A stretch of DNA of 39,232 bases from Pseudofrankia coriaricola (GTDB lineage: Bacteria; Actinomycetota; Actinomycetes; Frankiales; Frankiaceae): the NCBI RefSeq assembly GCF_001854805.1, contig NZ_MBLO01000054.1:1-39232 (forward strand). The letters are read 5' to 3'. Made by a program: the position numbers and the translations under genes. Each line of letters begins with the position of its first letter. The first letter of the stretch is position 1. The notes under the pieces are model-generated. The model was not told the DNA's origin, did no database searches, and saw only the letters and a program-made list of their open reading frames with translations. This document shows positions 30,247 to 38,545 of the stretch, piece by piece.

Positions 30247-30324
30247 ATGCACGGCTTCGGCATCAGCTTCGGCGTCAGCTTCCACGCCACCTTCCGCCAG
30301 CGGCTCGCGGACGTACCCGCATGA
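30247..30324 (+). CDS. Possible 25-aa peptide gene coupled to the hotdog thioesterase
   Basis: ATG 30247 to TGA 30324 encodes a peptide beginning MHGFGISFGVSFHATFRQ and ending ADVPA. A GACAGGAG ribosome site lies 9-10 bases upstream, stronger than anything before the next gene. Its stop overlaps the next start in ATGA (30321-30324). The peptide is Phe/Gly/Ser-rich in its first half and charged later. It may be a leader that carries ribosomes to the thioesterase gene, or a real small protein. No family is recognised. The ribosome site and overlap are seen; function is unknown. Confidence 0.45.
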   Translation: MHGFGISFGVSFHATFRQRLADVPA

Positions 30325-30884
30325 CGGTCGAGGACCCCATCGAGCTGCCCTGGCACGTCCTCGCGGACTACCGGTGCTTCGGTTGCTCGCCGCACAACCC
30401 GCACGGGATCCAGCTGCGGTTCACCCACCGGGGCGACGGCCTGCGGACGGTCTTCCGCCTGGGGCGGGCGTACGAGTCCTACCCCGGCGTGGTCCACGGG
30501 GGGCTGCTCGGGGTGATCGCCGACGAGATCATGGGCAACCTGATCGTCCTGCGGACCGGTCAGATCCCGTTCACGACGGGGATGCGGATGCGCTACGTCC
30601 TGCCCGTGACGGTCGGGGGCCGCTACGAGTGCGTCGCGCGGGTCCGGGACGGCGATGGCCAGCTCATCCACACCGAGGCCGAGATCCGCGAGGAGGACGG
30701 CCCCCTGGTCGCCACCGCCACCGCCAGCTACCGGACCGTCTCGCTCGACGCGGCCCGCGCGCGCATCTCACTGGACGCACCGGAGATCGCCCGACTGCGC
30801 CAGGCGCTGTCCGCCACCGGTCCCGCCGCCGAAACACCCACCAGAAGCGCTCTTCCGGAGGAGTCCCATGTCCGTGTCGACTGA
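30321..30884 (+). CDS. Hotdog-fold thioesterase (PaaI/4HBT-like)
   Basis: 187 aa from ATG 30321, which overlaps the upstream 25-codon frame by ATGA. A CFGCSPHNPHGIQLRF start is common in PaaI-like thioesterases. The hotdog helix and active region are YPGVVHGGLLGVIADEIMGN near residues 53-73, with His and the acidic residues that bind the thioester or activate water. Strands RMRYVLPVTVGGRYECVARV and ATATASYRTV follow. About 45 residues after the fold are low-complexity. Such enzymes release acyl groups from CoA or ACP. Between a ligase and an ACP, it likely edits or unloads the ACP. Its last 17 bases overlap the ACP gene. Confidence 0.85.
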   Translation: MTVEDPIELPWHVLADYRCFGCSPHNPHGIQLRFTHRGDGLRTVFRLGRAYESYPGVVHGGLLGVIADEIMGNLIVLRTGQIPFTTGMRMRYVLPVTVGGRYECVARVRDGDGQLIHTEAEIREEDGPLVATATASYRTVSLDAARARISLDAPEIARLRQALSATGPAAETPTRSALPEESHVRVD

Positions 30885-31131
30885 CGAACTCATCGACGAG
30901 ATCACCGGGATCGTGGCACAGGAGCTCGGCCTCTCCCCGGAGGCGGTGTCGCCGGACGCCGACCTGCGCACGGTCGAGGGCGCCGACTCGGTGAAGGTGC
31001 TGCGGGTGATCGCCCGCGTCGAGCGCGCCCGCGACGTCGAGCTCGAGGACGAGGACGTCTTCGGCGCCTCGACGATCCGCGAGGTCGCCGAGGTCGTCCA
31101 GCGTGCTCTGACCGAGACGGCCGCGGCATGA
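30868..31131 (+). CDS. Free-standing acyl carrier protein
   Basis: 87 aa from ATG 30868, with GGAGGAG 5 bases upstream. It overlaps the thioesterase end by 17 bases and the methyltransferase start by ATGA, so translation is coupled on both sides. The protein is acidic, of normal ACP length, and carries the phosphopantetheine site in EGADSVKVLR. The site is GADS rather than the GxDSL of PKS carrier domains. It should be the acyl carrier for the ligase encoded upstream and may present the acyl chain to the methyltransferase and the oxoamine synthase. Confidence 0.92.
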   Translation: MSVSTDELIDEITGIVAQELGLSPEAVSPDADLRTVEGADSVKVLRVIARVERARDVELEDEDVFGASTIREVAEVVQRALTETAAA

Positions 31132-31982
31132 GCGCCGTGACCAGCGCCATCCCCGAGACCGCGCAGACCAACCAGCACTATGACCTCGACCCGAGGATCT
31201 TCGGGCTGTTCCTGGACCCGATGCGCAAGTACTCCTCGGGTTACTACCGCGAGCCTGGCCTCACACTGGCCGAGGCCCAGGTCGCGAAGCTGCGTTTCGT
31301 GGCCGACCGCCTCGGCCTTCGCGAGGGCGACCGCCTGCTCGACGTGGGCTGCGGCTGGGGCGCGCTCATCCTGTTCATGGCCCAGGAGTACTCCGCGCGG
31401 GTCGTCGGGATCAGCCCGGCCGGCAACCAGCACGCCTACATCGCGAAGCGGGCCGGGGACCTCGGCGTGGCCAACCTGGTCAGCACCGTCCAGGGCCACT
31501 TCGAGCACGCCGCGCTGCCGGATGGCCCGTTCGACGCGGTGACGATGCTCGGTTCGATCGTGCACATGCCCGACCTCGTGCACGTGATGCGGCGCGCCCG
31601 GTCCCTGCTGCGCCGGGGCGGCCGGTACTACGTCTCGGAGAGCTGCTTTCGCAACGCGGCGGCCAGGGACGAGTTCGACCGCCGTGCTGGCACCGAGTTC
31701 GTCCGCGAGTCGATCTTCGGCTGGGGCGACATGCGCCCGCTGTCCGACCTCGTCCGCGCGGCCGAGGACGCCGGGTTCTCCGTCGTGAGCGTGGACGACC
31801 TGACCGACGACTACCGCCGCACGATCGACGGCTGGCTGCACAACGTCGACGCCAATGCCGCGGCCATCGAGCAGGTCTCACCGGGAATGGCCGCGACGCT
31901 GCGCCGCTACCTCGAGGTCGCCAACGCCGGCTGGGGCTACACGACCAAGCACTACGCCCTCGTCTGCCAGCGGTCCCGGTGA
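31128..31982 (+). CDS. SAM-dependent methyltransferase, cyclopropane-fatty-acid-synthase family
   Basis: 284 aa starting in an ATGA overlap with the ACP gene. The N-terminal QHYDLDPRIFGLFLDPMRKY with the following SSGYY is the hallmark of the CFA synthase and mycolic-acid cyclopropane synthase family. SAM motif I is LLDVGCGWGALILFMA (residues 70-85), followed by ARVVGISPAGNQHAYIAKRA. Members add a methylene or methyl group across or next to an alkene, often on lipids or ACP-bound chains; others C-methylate prenyl diphosphates. Here the likely target is the ACP-bound acyl chain, with a cyclopropane or methyl branch as product. The target is inferred from the gene order. Confidence 0.88.
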   Translation: MSAVTSAIPETAQTNQHYDLDPRIFGLFLDPMRKYSSGYYREPGLTLAEAQVAKLRFVADRLGLREGDRLLDVGCGWGALILFMAQEYSARVVGISPAGNQHAYIAKRAGDLGVANLVSTVQGHFEHAALPDGPFDAVTMLGSIVHMPDLVHVMRRARSLLRRGGRYYVSESCFRNAAARDEFDRRAGTEFVRESIFGWGDMRPLSDLVRAAEDAGFSVVSVDDLTDDYRRTIDGWLHNVDANAAAIEQVSPGMAATLRRYLEVANAGWGYTTKHYALVCQRSR

Positions 31983-32038
31983 GACCTCCGCCGAACCTTC
32001 CCCGCTGATCCAGCGTCGACGGCTGCAGGAGAGTACCC

Positions 32039-33166
32039 ATGGACACGATCGGAACGATCGACGAGCTACATACAGTGGCCGCCACTCTCACCGGACTTTC
32101 CGACTTCGGCCCCTCGGATTATCTGGAGGGACTCGAGGTGGTCCTGGCCTCCTACGAGAAGGAGGCCAGCCTGACTCCGGATGGCGTTCGGGCGATCCGG
32201 GACGAGCTGTGCGGAATCCTGGTCGCCCGCCTTCTCAGTGAGGCCGGCTGGCACAGGCACCCCGAACACGCCCAGGTCCCGATCGAGCGTCCGGTGTTCA
32301 TCGTCGGCATGCCGCGCACCGGTACGACCACCCTGCACCGCCTGCTCACCGCCGACCCGGCGAATCAGGGCCTCGAACTGTGGCTGACCTACGCTCCCCA
32401 GCCCCGGCCGCCGCGCTCGACCTGGCCCGACAACCCGATCTTCGAACAGGTCCGGCAGGGCGTCGGCGCGTTCATGGAACAACATCCCGGCTACCTGGGC
32501 ATTCACAACCGCACAGCTGACGGGGTCGAGGAGTGCTGGCTGTTGACCCGCCAGTCGATGCTCTCGGCGTACTTCGAGTTCACCGGCTACGTGCCCACGT
32601 ATTCCGCATGGCTGGCGGGTCAGGACTGGACCGGGGCCTACCAGCGGCATCGGCGCAACCTCCAGCTGATCGGGCTGAACGACCAGGGGCGGCGCTGGGT
32701 GCTCAAGTCCTCCAGCCATATGCCCTGCCTGGACGCCCTGCTGGCGACCTACCCCGACGCCCTGGTGATCCAGACGCACCGCCGGCCGGCCAGCGCGGTG
32801 CTCGGATCGGCGTGCAGCATGGTAAGCCACCTCGCGGCAGGCAAGTCCTCCACCTTCCACGGCCAGGCGATCGGCCCCGTCCTGTTCGACATGGCCACGC
32901 GCGCCCTCGAGCGGTTCGCCGCGGACCGGGCCAAGCACGATCCCGCCACGTTCTACGACGTCGAGTTCGACGCGTTCATCGCCGACCCACTGGCGGTCGT
33001 CGCCGACATCTACCGTCACCTCGGTTGGGAGCTGGCCGACGAGGTCGGCCCCGCCATGTTGGCGGTGCTGGCCGAGGACGCCCGTCTGCGTTCTCATCGC
33101 TACGAGCTGGCCGACTTCGGCGTCAACGCCGCGGAGGTCGACTCCCGACTCGGCGCCCTGCTCTGA
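32039..33166 (+). CDS. PAPS-dependent sulfotransferase family protein
   Basis: 375 aa from ATG 32039, with GCAGGAG upstream. The PAPS 5'-phosphosulfate loop is FIVGMPRTGTTTLHRLL near residue 87, and the 3'-phosphate region is VIQTHRRPASAVLGSACSM near 240. This matches the Sulfotransfer_3 group common in actinobacteria and mycobacteria. Such enzymes transfer sulfate to hydroxyl groups of lipids or small molecules, though some members of the group have lost this activity. It lies between the methyltransferase and the oxoamine synthase with gaps of 56 and 57 bases, so it is part of the same operon. A sulfated lipid-like product is suggested. Confidence 0.9.
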   Translation: MDTIGTIDELHTVAATLTGLSDFGPSDYLEGLEVVLASYEKEASLTPDGVRAIRDELCGILVARLLSEAGWHRHPEHAQVPIERPVFIVGMPRTGTTTLHRLLTADPANQGLELWLTYAPQPRPPRSTWPDNPIFEQVRQGVGAFMEQHPGYLGIHNRTADGVEECWLLTRQSMLSAYFEFTGYVPTYSAWLAGQDWTGAYQRHRRNLQLIGLNDQGRRWVLKSSSHMPCLDALLATYPDALVIQTHRRPASAVLGSACSMVSHLAAGKSSTFHGQAIGPVLFDMATRALERFAADRAKHDPATFYDVEFDAFIADPLAVVADIYRHLGWELADEVGPAMLAVLAEDARLRSHRYELADFGVNAAEVDSRLGALL

Positions 33167-33223
33167 CCGACGCGACACGGCACACCATCGCTTCCGAGCC
33201 GCACTCCTGGAAACGAGGAAATC

Positions 33224-34459
33224 GTGACCACCACGTCCACGAACCTGGCGCTGGACAACTGGGGCTTCTCCGAATGGATCGGCGCCACACGACGAAGCGG
33301 TGACTTCGTGGCGCCACCCGAGCTGGACGGCGTCAACGACGCGGTTGTCAGCATGAACGGCCGAAAAATGATCAACTTTGCCGGCATCGGCATCCTGGGA
33401 TGGCAGCACGACCCGCAGGTGCGCCGGGTCTTCGCCGAGACGGCGGCGGCGTACGGGCTGGTCGTCGGCGGCTCCCGGATGGTTCAGGGCGTGTCCCGGC
33501 CGCATCTGGAGCTGGAGGCGCTGGTAGCCGAGATCACCGGCAAGGAGAAGGCACTCACATTCGCCACCGGGCTGCTGGCCAACGTCGGCTTCGTCAATGC
33601 GATGAGTACCGCGTTCTCGTTCGACGACCGGCCCGGCGTCGACAACTCGGACGCGGTCCTCGTGCTCGACCGGCGCAGCCATTGGAGCATCTGGAAGGGC
33701 GCCGATCGATTCGAGCGGGGCCGCAACCTGTTCGCGTTCCGGCACAACGACACCGCCCATCTCCGGGAGGTGCTGGAGCAGCTCCGCGGCCGGCGGATCA
33801 TCGTCGGTTTCGAGACCGTGTACTCCGCGGACGGCTCGATCGCCCCGATCGGCGAGATCCTGGACCTGTGCGACGAGTTCGGCGCGGTCAGCTTCGCCGA
33901 CGACGCCAACGGCTTCATGGTCTACGGCAACGGTGGCCCCCGGTTCGCCGCCGAGTACGAGGCGCTCCGGCGGGTGACCTTCCTGATGGTGTCGTTCGGC
34001 AAGTCCGTCGGGCTGGGCGGGGGCGCCCTCGCCGGACCGGCCGACGCCCTCGACGCGTTCCACTACATGTCGGGCACGTCGCTGTTCACCACCAACATCC
34101 AGCCGCCGACGGCCGGCGCCATCGTCCATGTGCTGCGCCGGATGAGGCAGGACCCGTCGGTGATGGAACGCTACCTCGACCGGGTCGACCAGCTCCGCGC
34201 GCGACTGCTCGGGATCGGCTGTCTCATCAACCCGACACCGACCTATGTCACCTCGATCCTGGTGGGCGTCAGAGACCTCGCGCTTCGCGTCCGAGCGGAC
34301 TTCCTCGACCGCGGGTACCTGGTGCCGATGTTCGGCTACCCGGCGGTGAAGAAGGACGGGGCCGTGATCCGGCTGATGATGAACGATCGGCTGTCCGACG
34401 AGGACGTGGACGGATTTGTCGACACCCTCGCCGAGCTCAAGCGGAAGCACGGATTCTGA
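33224..34459 (+). CDS. PLP-dependent alpha-oxoamine synthase family protein
   Basis: 411 aa from GTG 33224, with GAGGA 4-5 bases upstream. It is related to 8-amino-7-oxononanoate synthase, serine palmitoyltransferase and CqsA. The PLP lysine is K260 in SFGKSVGLGGG. The ring-stacking His is in RRSHWSIWKGA, and the Asp that holds the PLP nitrogen is in FADDANGF. In that last motif family members have DD/E-A/S-His; here the His position is Asn229. Other landmarks are GGSRMVQGVSRPHLELE and TSLFTTNIQPP. The family condenses an acyl thioester with an amino acid, losing CO2, to give an alpha-aminoketone. The acyl donor is probably the ACP encoded upstream; the amino acid is unknown. The His-to-Asn change leaves some doubt about the exact reaction. 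Confidence 0.9.
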   Translation: MTTTSTNLALDNWGFSEWIGATRRSGDFVAPPELDGVNDAVVSMNGRKMINFAGIGILGWQHDPQVRRVFAETAAAYGLVVGGSRMVQGVSRPHLELEALVAEITGKEKALTFATGLLANVGFVNAMSTAFSFDDRPGVDNSDAVLVLDRRSHWSIWKGADRFERGRNLFAFRHNDTAHLREVLEQLRGRRIIVGFETVYSADGSIAPIGEILDLCDEFGAVSFADDANGFMVYGNGGPRFAAEYEALRRVTFLMVSFGKSVGLGGGALAGPADALDAFHYMSGTSLFTTNIQPPTAGAIVHVLRRMRQDPSVMERYLDRVDQLRARLLGIGCLINPTPTYVTSILVGVRDLALRVRADFLDRGYLVPMFGYPAVKKDGAVIRLMMNDRLSDEDVDGFVDTLAELKRKHGF

Positions 34460-34549
34460 GCCAGCTCCGCTCCGGTCGTTCCCCGACGTCCTGAACGACA
34501 GACGGATGGGGTCAGCCCGTCCGCGCGGTCACGATTCACGGAGGTGGCG

Positions 34550-37500
34550 ATGGCGACGGACTCACAGTCCGGGTCCGGGAGCCGGGTTCTCGACGAGCGG
34601 TCGAAACACCGGGCCGCCGAGCTCTACGCGACGGACCAGCAGATTCGGGACGCCAGACCGCTCGAGGCGGTCACCGCCGCGATACGGGAGCCGGGGATGT
34701 CACTCGGGCGGATCGTGGCGACCGTCATGGAGGGCTACGCCGACCGACCCGCGCTGGGGGAACGCGCGACGGAGCTGGTTACCGACTCCGCGACCGGCCG
34801 AACCACGCTTCGCCTGCTGCCGAGGTTCGACACGATCAGCTACCGCGAGCTGTGGTCGCGGGCGGGCGCGCTCGCCGCTGAATGGCACCACCATCCGCGG
34901 GTCCCGCTGCACGCGGGCGAACTCGTCTGCGTGCTCGGTTTCACCGGTACCGACTACGCCACGATCGAAATGGCCTGTGTCCGGTTCGGCGCCGTGTCGG
35001 TGCCCCTGCAGTCCAGCACGCCCGTCGGCCTCCTGAAGTCGATCCTCATGGAGACCGAGCCGCGCATTCTCACGACCAGCGTGGAACTGCTGCCGACCGC
35101 CGTCGAATGCGCCCTGGCCAGCAGGTCGCTGCGCCGCCTGGTGGTCTTCGGCTACCAGAGCGAGGTGGACGAGCATCGTCGGCGGTTCGAGGCCGCGCAC
35201 CGGCGCCTGGCCGAGTCCGGCAGCCCGGTCGTGCTGGACTCGCTGACCGACCTGCTCCTGCACGGAACGGCCCTGCCGTCGGCGCCCTCCTTCGAGGACG
35301 GCCCGGATGACACCCGGCTGGCCTCGCTCCTCTACACGTCCGGCAGCACCGGGACGCCCAAGGGGGCCATGTACACCGACCGCCTGGTCGCGATGGCGTG
35401 GCGCGGCGGATTCTGGCCCCGGTCGGAAGACCTGCCGATCATCTCCTTCAACTGCATGCCCATGAGCCATGTGTCGGCGCGCGGCACACTGGTCGGCACG
35501 CTCGCCGCCGGCGGGATCAGCCAGTTCGCGGCGACGAGCGACCTTTCCACGCTGTTCGAGGACATGGCCCTGGTCCGGCCCACGGCGTTACGACTGGTGC
35601 CACGCATCTGCGACATGCTGTTTCAGCGATACCACGCCGAACTGGACCGGCGGGCAGCCGGCCCGGGCGACCGGGCCTCGATCGAAGCGGACGTGAGGAA
35701 CGAGCTGCGCGAGCAGTGCCTCGGCGGGCGCCTGGTCTGGATCGGTACCGGGTCCGCTCCGCTGTCCGCCGGGATGGCCACATTCATCGAGTCGTGCGTG
35801 GATCTTCCGGTGCACGACGGCTACGGCTCGACGGAAACCGGCCGACTGCTGGTGGACGGGAAGGTGTCCCGGCCGCCGGTGATCGACTACAAGCTCGTCG
35901 ACGTACCCGAACTGGGCTACCTCCGCACTGACTCGCCGCATCCACGCGGCGAGCTGCTGGTCAAGACGGGCGCCATCATCCCTGGGTACTACAGGCGTCC
36001 CGAGATCACCACGGAGATCTTCGACGACGGCTACTACAAGACCGGCGACATCATGGCCGAGATCGGGCCGGACGAGCTGGTCTACATCGACCGCCGCGCC
36101 AACGTGCTGAAGCTGTCCCAGGGCGAGTTCGTGGCCGTCTCCCGGCTGGAGGCCCTGTTCGTCAGCAGCCCTCTGGTTCAGCAGATCTTCGTCTACGGCA
36201 GCAGCGAGCGCGCCTACCTGCTCGCGGTGGTGGTGCCCACCCGCGAGGCCATCGAACGTGCCTGGGGGTCCACCGCGGACCTCAACGCGGCGGTCGGCGA
36301 ATCACTGCGGCAGACCGCGAAGAACACGGGCCTGAGCCGTCACGAGATCCCCCGTGACGTGCTGATCGAGACCGAGCCGTTCAGCACCGAGAACGGCCTG
36401 CTCTCCGACGCTCGCAAGCTTCTGCGCCCGAATCTCGAGGGCCGGTACCGCGAGCGTCTGGAGCAGCGGTACGCGGAACTCGCCGCCTGGGAGGTCGACG
36501 AGCTGAGCGCACTGCGCCACGCCGGCCGCGGCCAGCCCGTGCTCGACGCGGTCCGGCGGGCCGCCGCGGCGCTGCTGGGTCGCGCGGGCGGTGAGGTGCA
36601 CCCGGAGGCGCACTTCACCGATCTCGGCGGCGACTCCCTGTCCGCGCTGTCGTTCTCCAACCTGCTCGCGGAGATCTTCGGGATAGACGTTCCGGTGGGT
36701 GTCATCACCAGTCCCGCGAATGGCCTGCGGCGGGTGGCGGACCACCTGGAGAAGGCGCTGGTGTCCGGACCGACACGACCGACCTTCGCGACCGTGCACG
36801 GCACCGGCCGGACGCGGGCCAGGGCCACCGATCTCGCGCTGGACAGGTTCATCGACGCCGCGACGCTCGCCGAGGTCGGGGCACTGCCGCGACCGGCCGG
36901 AGAGGCCCGCGTCGTACTGCTGACGGGCGCGAACGGCTACCTCGGCCGCTTCCTGTGCCTGGAATGGCTGGAACGGCTGGCCCTGACGGGTGGCACGCTG
37001 ATCTGCCTCGTCCGGGGCGCCACCGCCGACGCGGCGCGCAAGCGGCTCGCCGCTGTGTTCGACGCCGGCGACCCCGGCCTGCTCCGGCGCTTCCAGCGCC
37101 TGGCCGTGCCGCACCTCCAGGTCGTCGCGGGCGACGTCAGCGAACCCGGCCTGGGGCTGGACGAGCCGACCTGGCGCCACCTGGCCGAAACCGTCGACCT
37201 GGTCGTCCACTCCGCCGCGCTGGTCAACCACCTGCTGCCGTACGAGCAGTTGTTCGGTCCCAACGTCGTCGGCACGGCGGAGCTGATCCGGATGGCGCTC
37301 ACCACACGAATCAAACGGTTCTCCTACGTGTCGACCGTGGGCGTGATCGCCGCCCAGTCGTCGGCCTCCGACGAGGAGACGGACATTCGTCTCTCCAGCC
37401 CGGTTCGCCAGCTCGACAGGAGCTACGCCGGCGGTTACGGGACGAGCAAATGGGCCGGCGAGATCCTGCTGCGGGAAGCGCACGACCTGTCCGGTCTGCC

Positions 37501-38089
37501 GGTGGCCGTCTTCAGGCCGGATCTCATCCTCGCGCACAGCCGGTACGCCGGCCAGGTGAACGTGCCCGACGTCTTCACCCGCCTGCTGATCAGCCTCGTC
37601 GCCACCGGCATCGCGCCGCGTTCCTTCTACCCCGGCACCGATGGCGGCCGGGCGCGCGCGCACTTCGGCGGGCTGCCGGTCGACTTCACCGCGGCAGCCG
37701 TCACCGCGCTCGGCGAGCGATCCGTGGCCGGGTACCAGACCTTCAACGTCCTCAGTCCGAACGACGGCTTCTCCCTCGACGTGCTCGCCGGCTGGCTGGT
37801 CGAGACCGGTTGCCCCGTGACGCGGATAGACGATTACGACGAGTGGTTCACACGCTTCGAGACCGCCCTTCGCGCGATACCGGAGAAGCAAAGGAGGCAG
37901 TCACTGCTCCCCCTTCTGTCCGCCTTCAGCCAGTCCGCCCGGGCCGTCAGCCGCGCCGGATTCCCCGCCGACCGGTTCCGCGCCGCCGTACATGCGGCCG
38001 AGATCGGCTCCGGAAGGGGTATTCCCGACATCTCGGCGTCATTGATCCGCAAGTACGTCACCGACCTGCGCGGGCTGGATCTGATCTGA
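34550..38089 (+). CDS. Carboxylic acid reductase (CAR): A-T-R domains
   Basis: 1179 aa from ATG 34550, with GGAGG 5 bases upstream; GTG 34544 overlaps that site. The adenylation domain covers about 1-640, with [15 protein letters not shown] near 262, [14 protein letters not shown] near 303, GYGSTETG near 426 and [16 protein letters not shown] near 515. The carrier domain has [11 protein letters not shown] with Ser696 for phosphopantetheine. The reductase domain has [11 protein letters not shown] near 790, YVSTVGV, and the catalytic Tyr963 and Lys967 in [10 protein letters not shown]. This is the full Nocardia/Mycobacterium-type CAR layout, which reduces a free acid to an aldehyde using ATP and NADPH. 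It needs a phosphopantetheinyl transferase encoded elsewhere. It is 90 bases after the oxoamine synthase and probably co-transcribed. Its substrate here is unknown. Confidence 0.96.
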   Translation: MATDSQSGSGSRVLDERSKHRAAELYATDQQIRDARPLEAVTAAIREPGMSLGRIVATVMEGYADRPALGERATELVTDSATGRTTLRLLPRFDTISYRELWSRAGALAAEWHHHPRVPLHAGELVCVLGFTGTDYATIEMACVRFGAVSVPLQSSTPVGLLKSILMETEPRILTTSVELLPTAVECALASRSLRRLVVFGYQSEVDEHRRRFEAAHRRLAESGSPVVLDSLTDLLLHGTALPSAPSFEDGPDDTRLASLLYTSGSTGTPKGAMYTDRLVAMAWRGGFWPRSEDLPIISFNCMPMSHVSARGTLVGTLAAGGISQFAATSDLSTLFEDMALVRPTALRLVPRICDMLFQRYHAELDRRAAGPGDRASIEADVRNELREQCLGGRLVWIGTGSAPLSAGMATFIESCVDLPVHDGYGSTETGRLLVDGKVSRPPVIDYKLVDVPELGYLRTDSPHPRGELLVKTGAIIPGYYRRPEITTEIFDDGYYKTGDIMAEIGPDELVYIDRRANVLKLSQGEFVAVSRLEALFVSSPLVQQIFVYGSSERAYLLAVVVPTREAIERAWGSTADLNAAVGESLRQTAKNTGLSRHEIPRDVLIETEPFSTENGLLSDARKLLRPNLEGRYRERLEQRYAELAAWEVDELSALRHAGRGQPVLDAVRRAAAALLGRAGGEVHPEAHFTDLGGDSLSALSFSNLLAEIFGIDVPVGVITSPANGLRRVADHLEKALVSGPTRPTFATVHGTGRTRARATDLALDRFIDAATLAEVGALPRPAGEARVVLLTGANGYLGRFLCLEWLERLALTGGTLICLVRGATADAARKRLAAVFDAGDPGLLRRFQRLAVPHLQVVAGDVSEPGLGLDEPTWRHLAETVDLVVHSAALVNHLLPYEQLFGPNVVGTAELIRMALTTRIKRFSYVSTVGVIAAQSSASDEETDIRLSSPVRQLDRSYAGGYGTSKWAGEILLREAHDLSGLPVAVFRPDLILAHSRYAGQVNVPDVFTRLLISLVATGIAPRSFYPGTDGGRARAHFGGLPVDFTAAAVTALGERSVAGYQTFNVLSPNDGFSLDVLAGWLVETGCPVTRIDDYDEWFTRFETALRAIPEKQRRQSLLPLLSAFSQSARAVSRAGFPADRFRAAVHAAEIGSGRGIPDISASLIRKYVTDLRGLDLI

Positions 38090-38545
38090 GCCGCGGCCGA
38101 GCACCGACGTGCGGACGTGCGGACGTGGTTTCGCCTCAGCGCCCATGCCGAGTTGCCTGTCCGCGCCGAGAGACACCGAGGCGACTACGGCCGCGCGCGG
38201 TCCCGACGACGGCCCTGGCGCGGCGTGGCCAGCGCCTCCGGCCGGCGAAATAGTGGTCGCGCACGGCTGTGACGACGTCCGGAAAAGGAAACCAGACGAC
38301 GTTGACCCGTGGACCGGATTTCGAGAACCTCACGTGGGAATAATTCTTTCCGACCGGATCTCCGGTGGTGCCGACGGTGCCGACGGCAGGTTCGATATCA
38401 GCCTCTTATCGCACGATGAAAGAGCACGACAATCCCTTGCCCCGCCCCGGCGGCGACCAGACGATAACGCCGCCGGACGGCGGTGCTTCTCGCAATGCGC
38501 ACCCGAGGTAACAGCCCGGGTCGGCACCACGAAGGAGCGGGACCC
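38090..38545. other. 456-base region between CAR and P450 genes
   Basis: No gene is supported. Just after the CAR stop there is a short direct repeat of GACGTGCG (about 38105-38125). An AT-rich patch (GGAATAATTCTTTCC, about 38336-38350) may be part of a promoter for the P450 gene. No clear terminator hairpin was found. Confidence 0.45.

Noticed and set aside
28267-30285. Long minus-strand open frame opposite the acyl-AMP ligase
   Set aside because: The ligase motifs are on the plus strand; the antisense product is low-complexity.
32066-34450. Long minus-strand open frame opposite the sulfotransferase and oxoamine synthase
   Set aside because: Both plus-strand genes show full motifs and ribosome sites; the antisense translation has none.
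33224-34459. Capnine/sulfonolipid-type cysteate condensing enzyme
   Set aside because: The family fits, but the neighbouring sulfotransferase implies sulfate ester formation and no cysteate-forming enzyme is visible, so a specific call is not supported.
36302-37891. Minus-strand open frame opposite the CAR reductase domain
   Set aside because: Antisense to intact carrier and reductase motifs; no ribosome site or family pattern.
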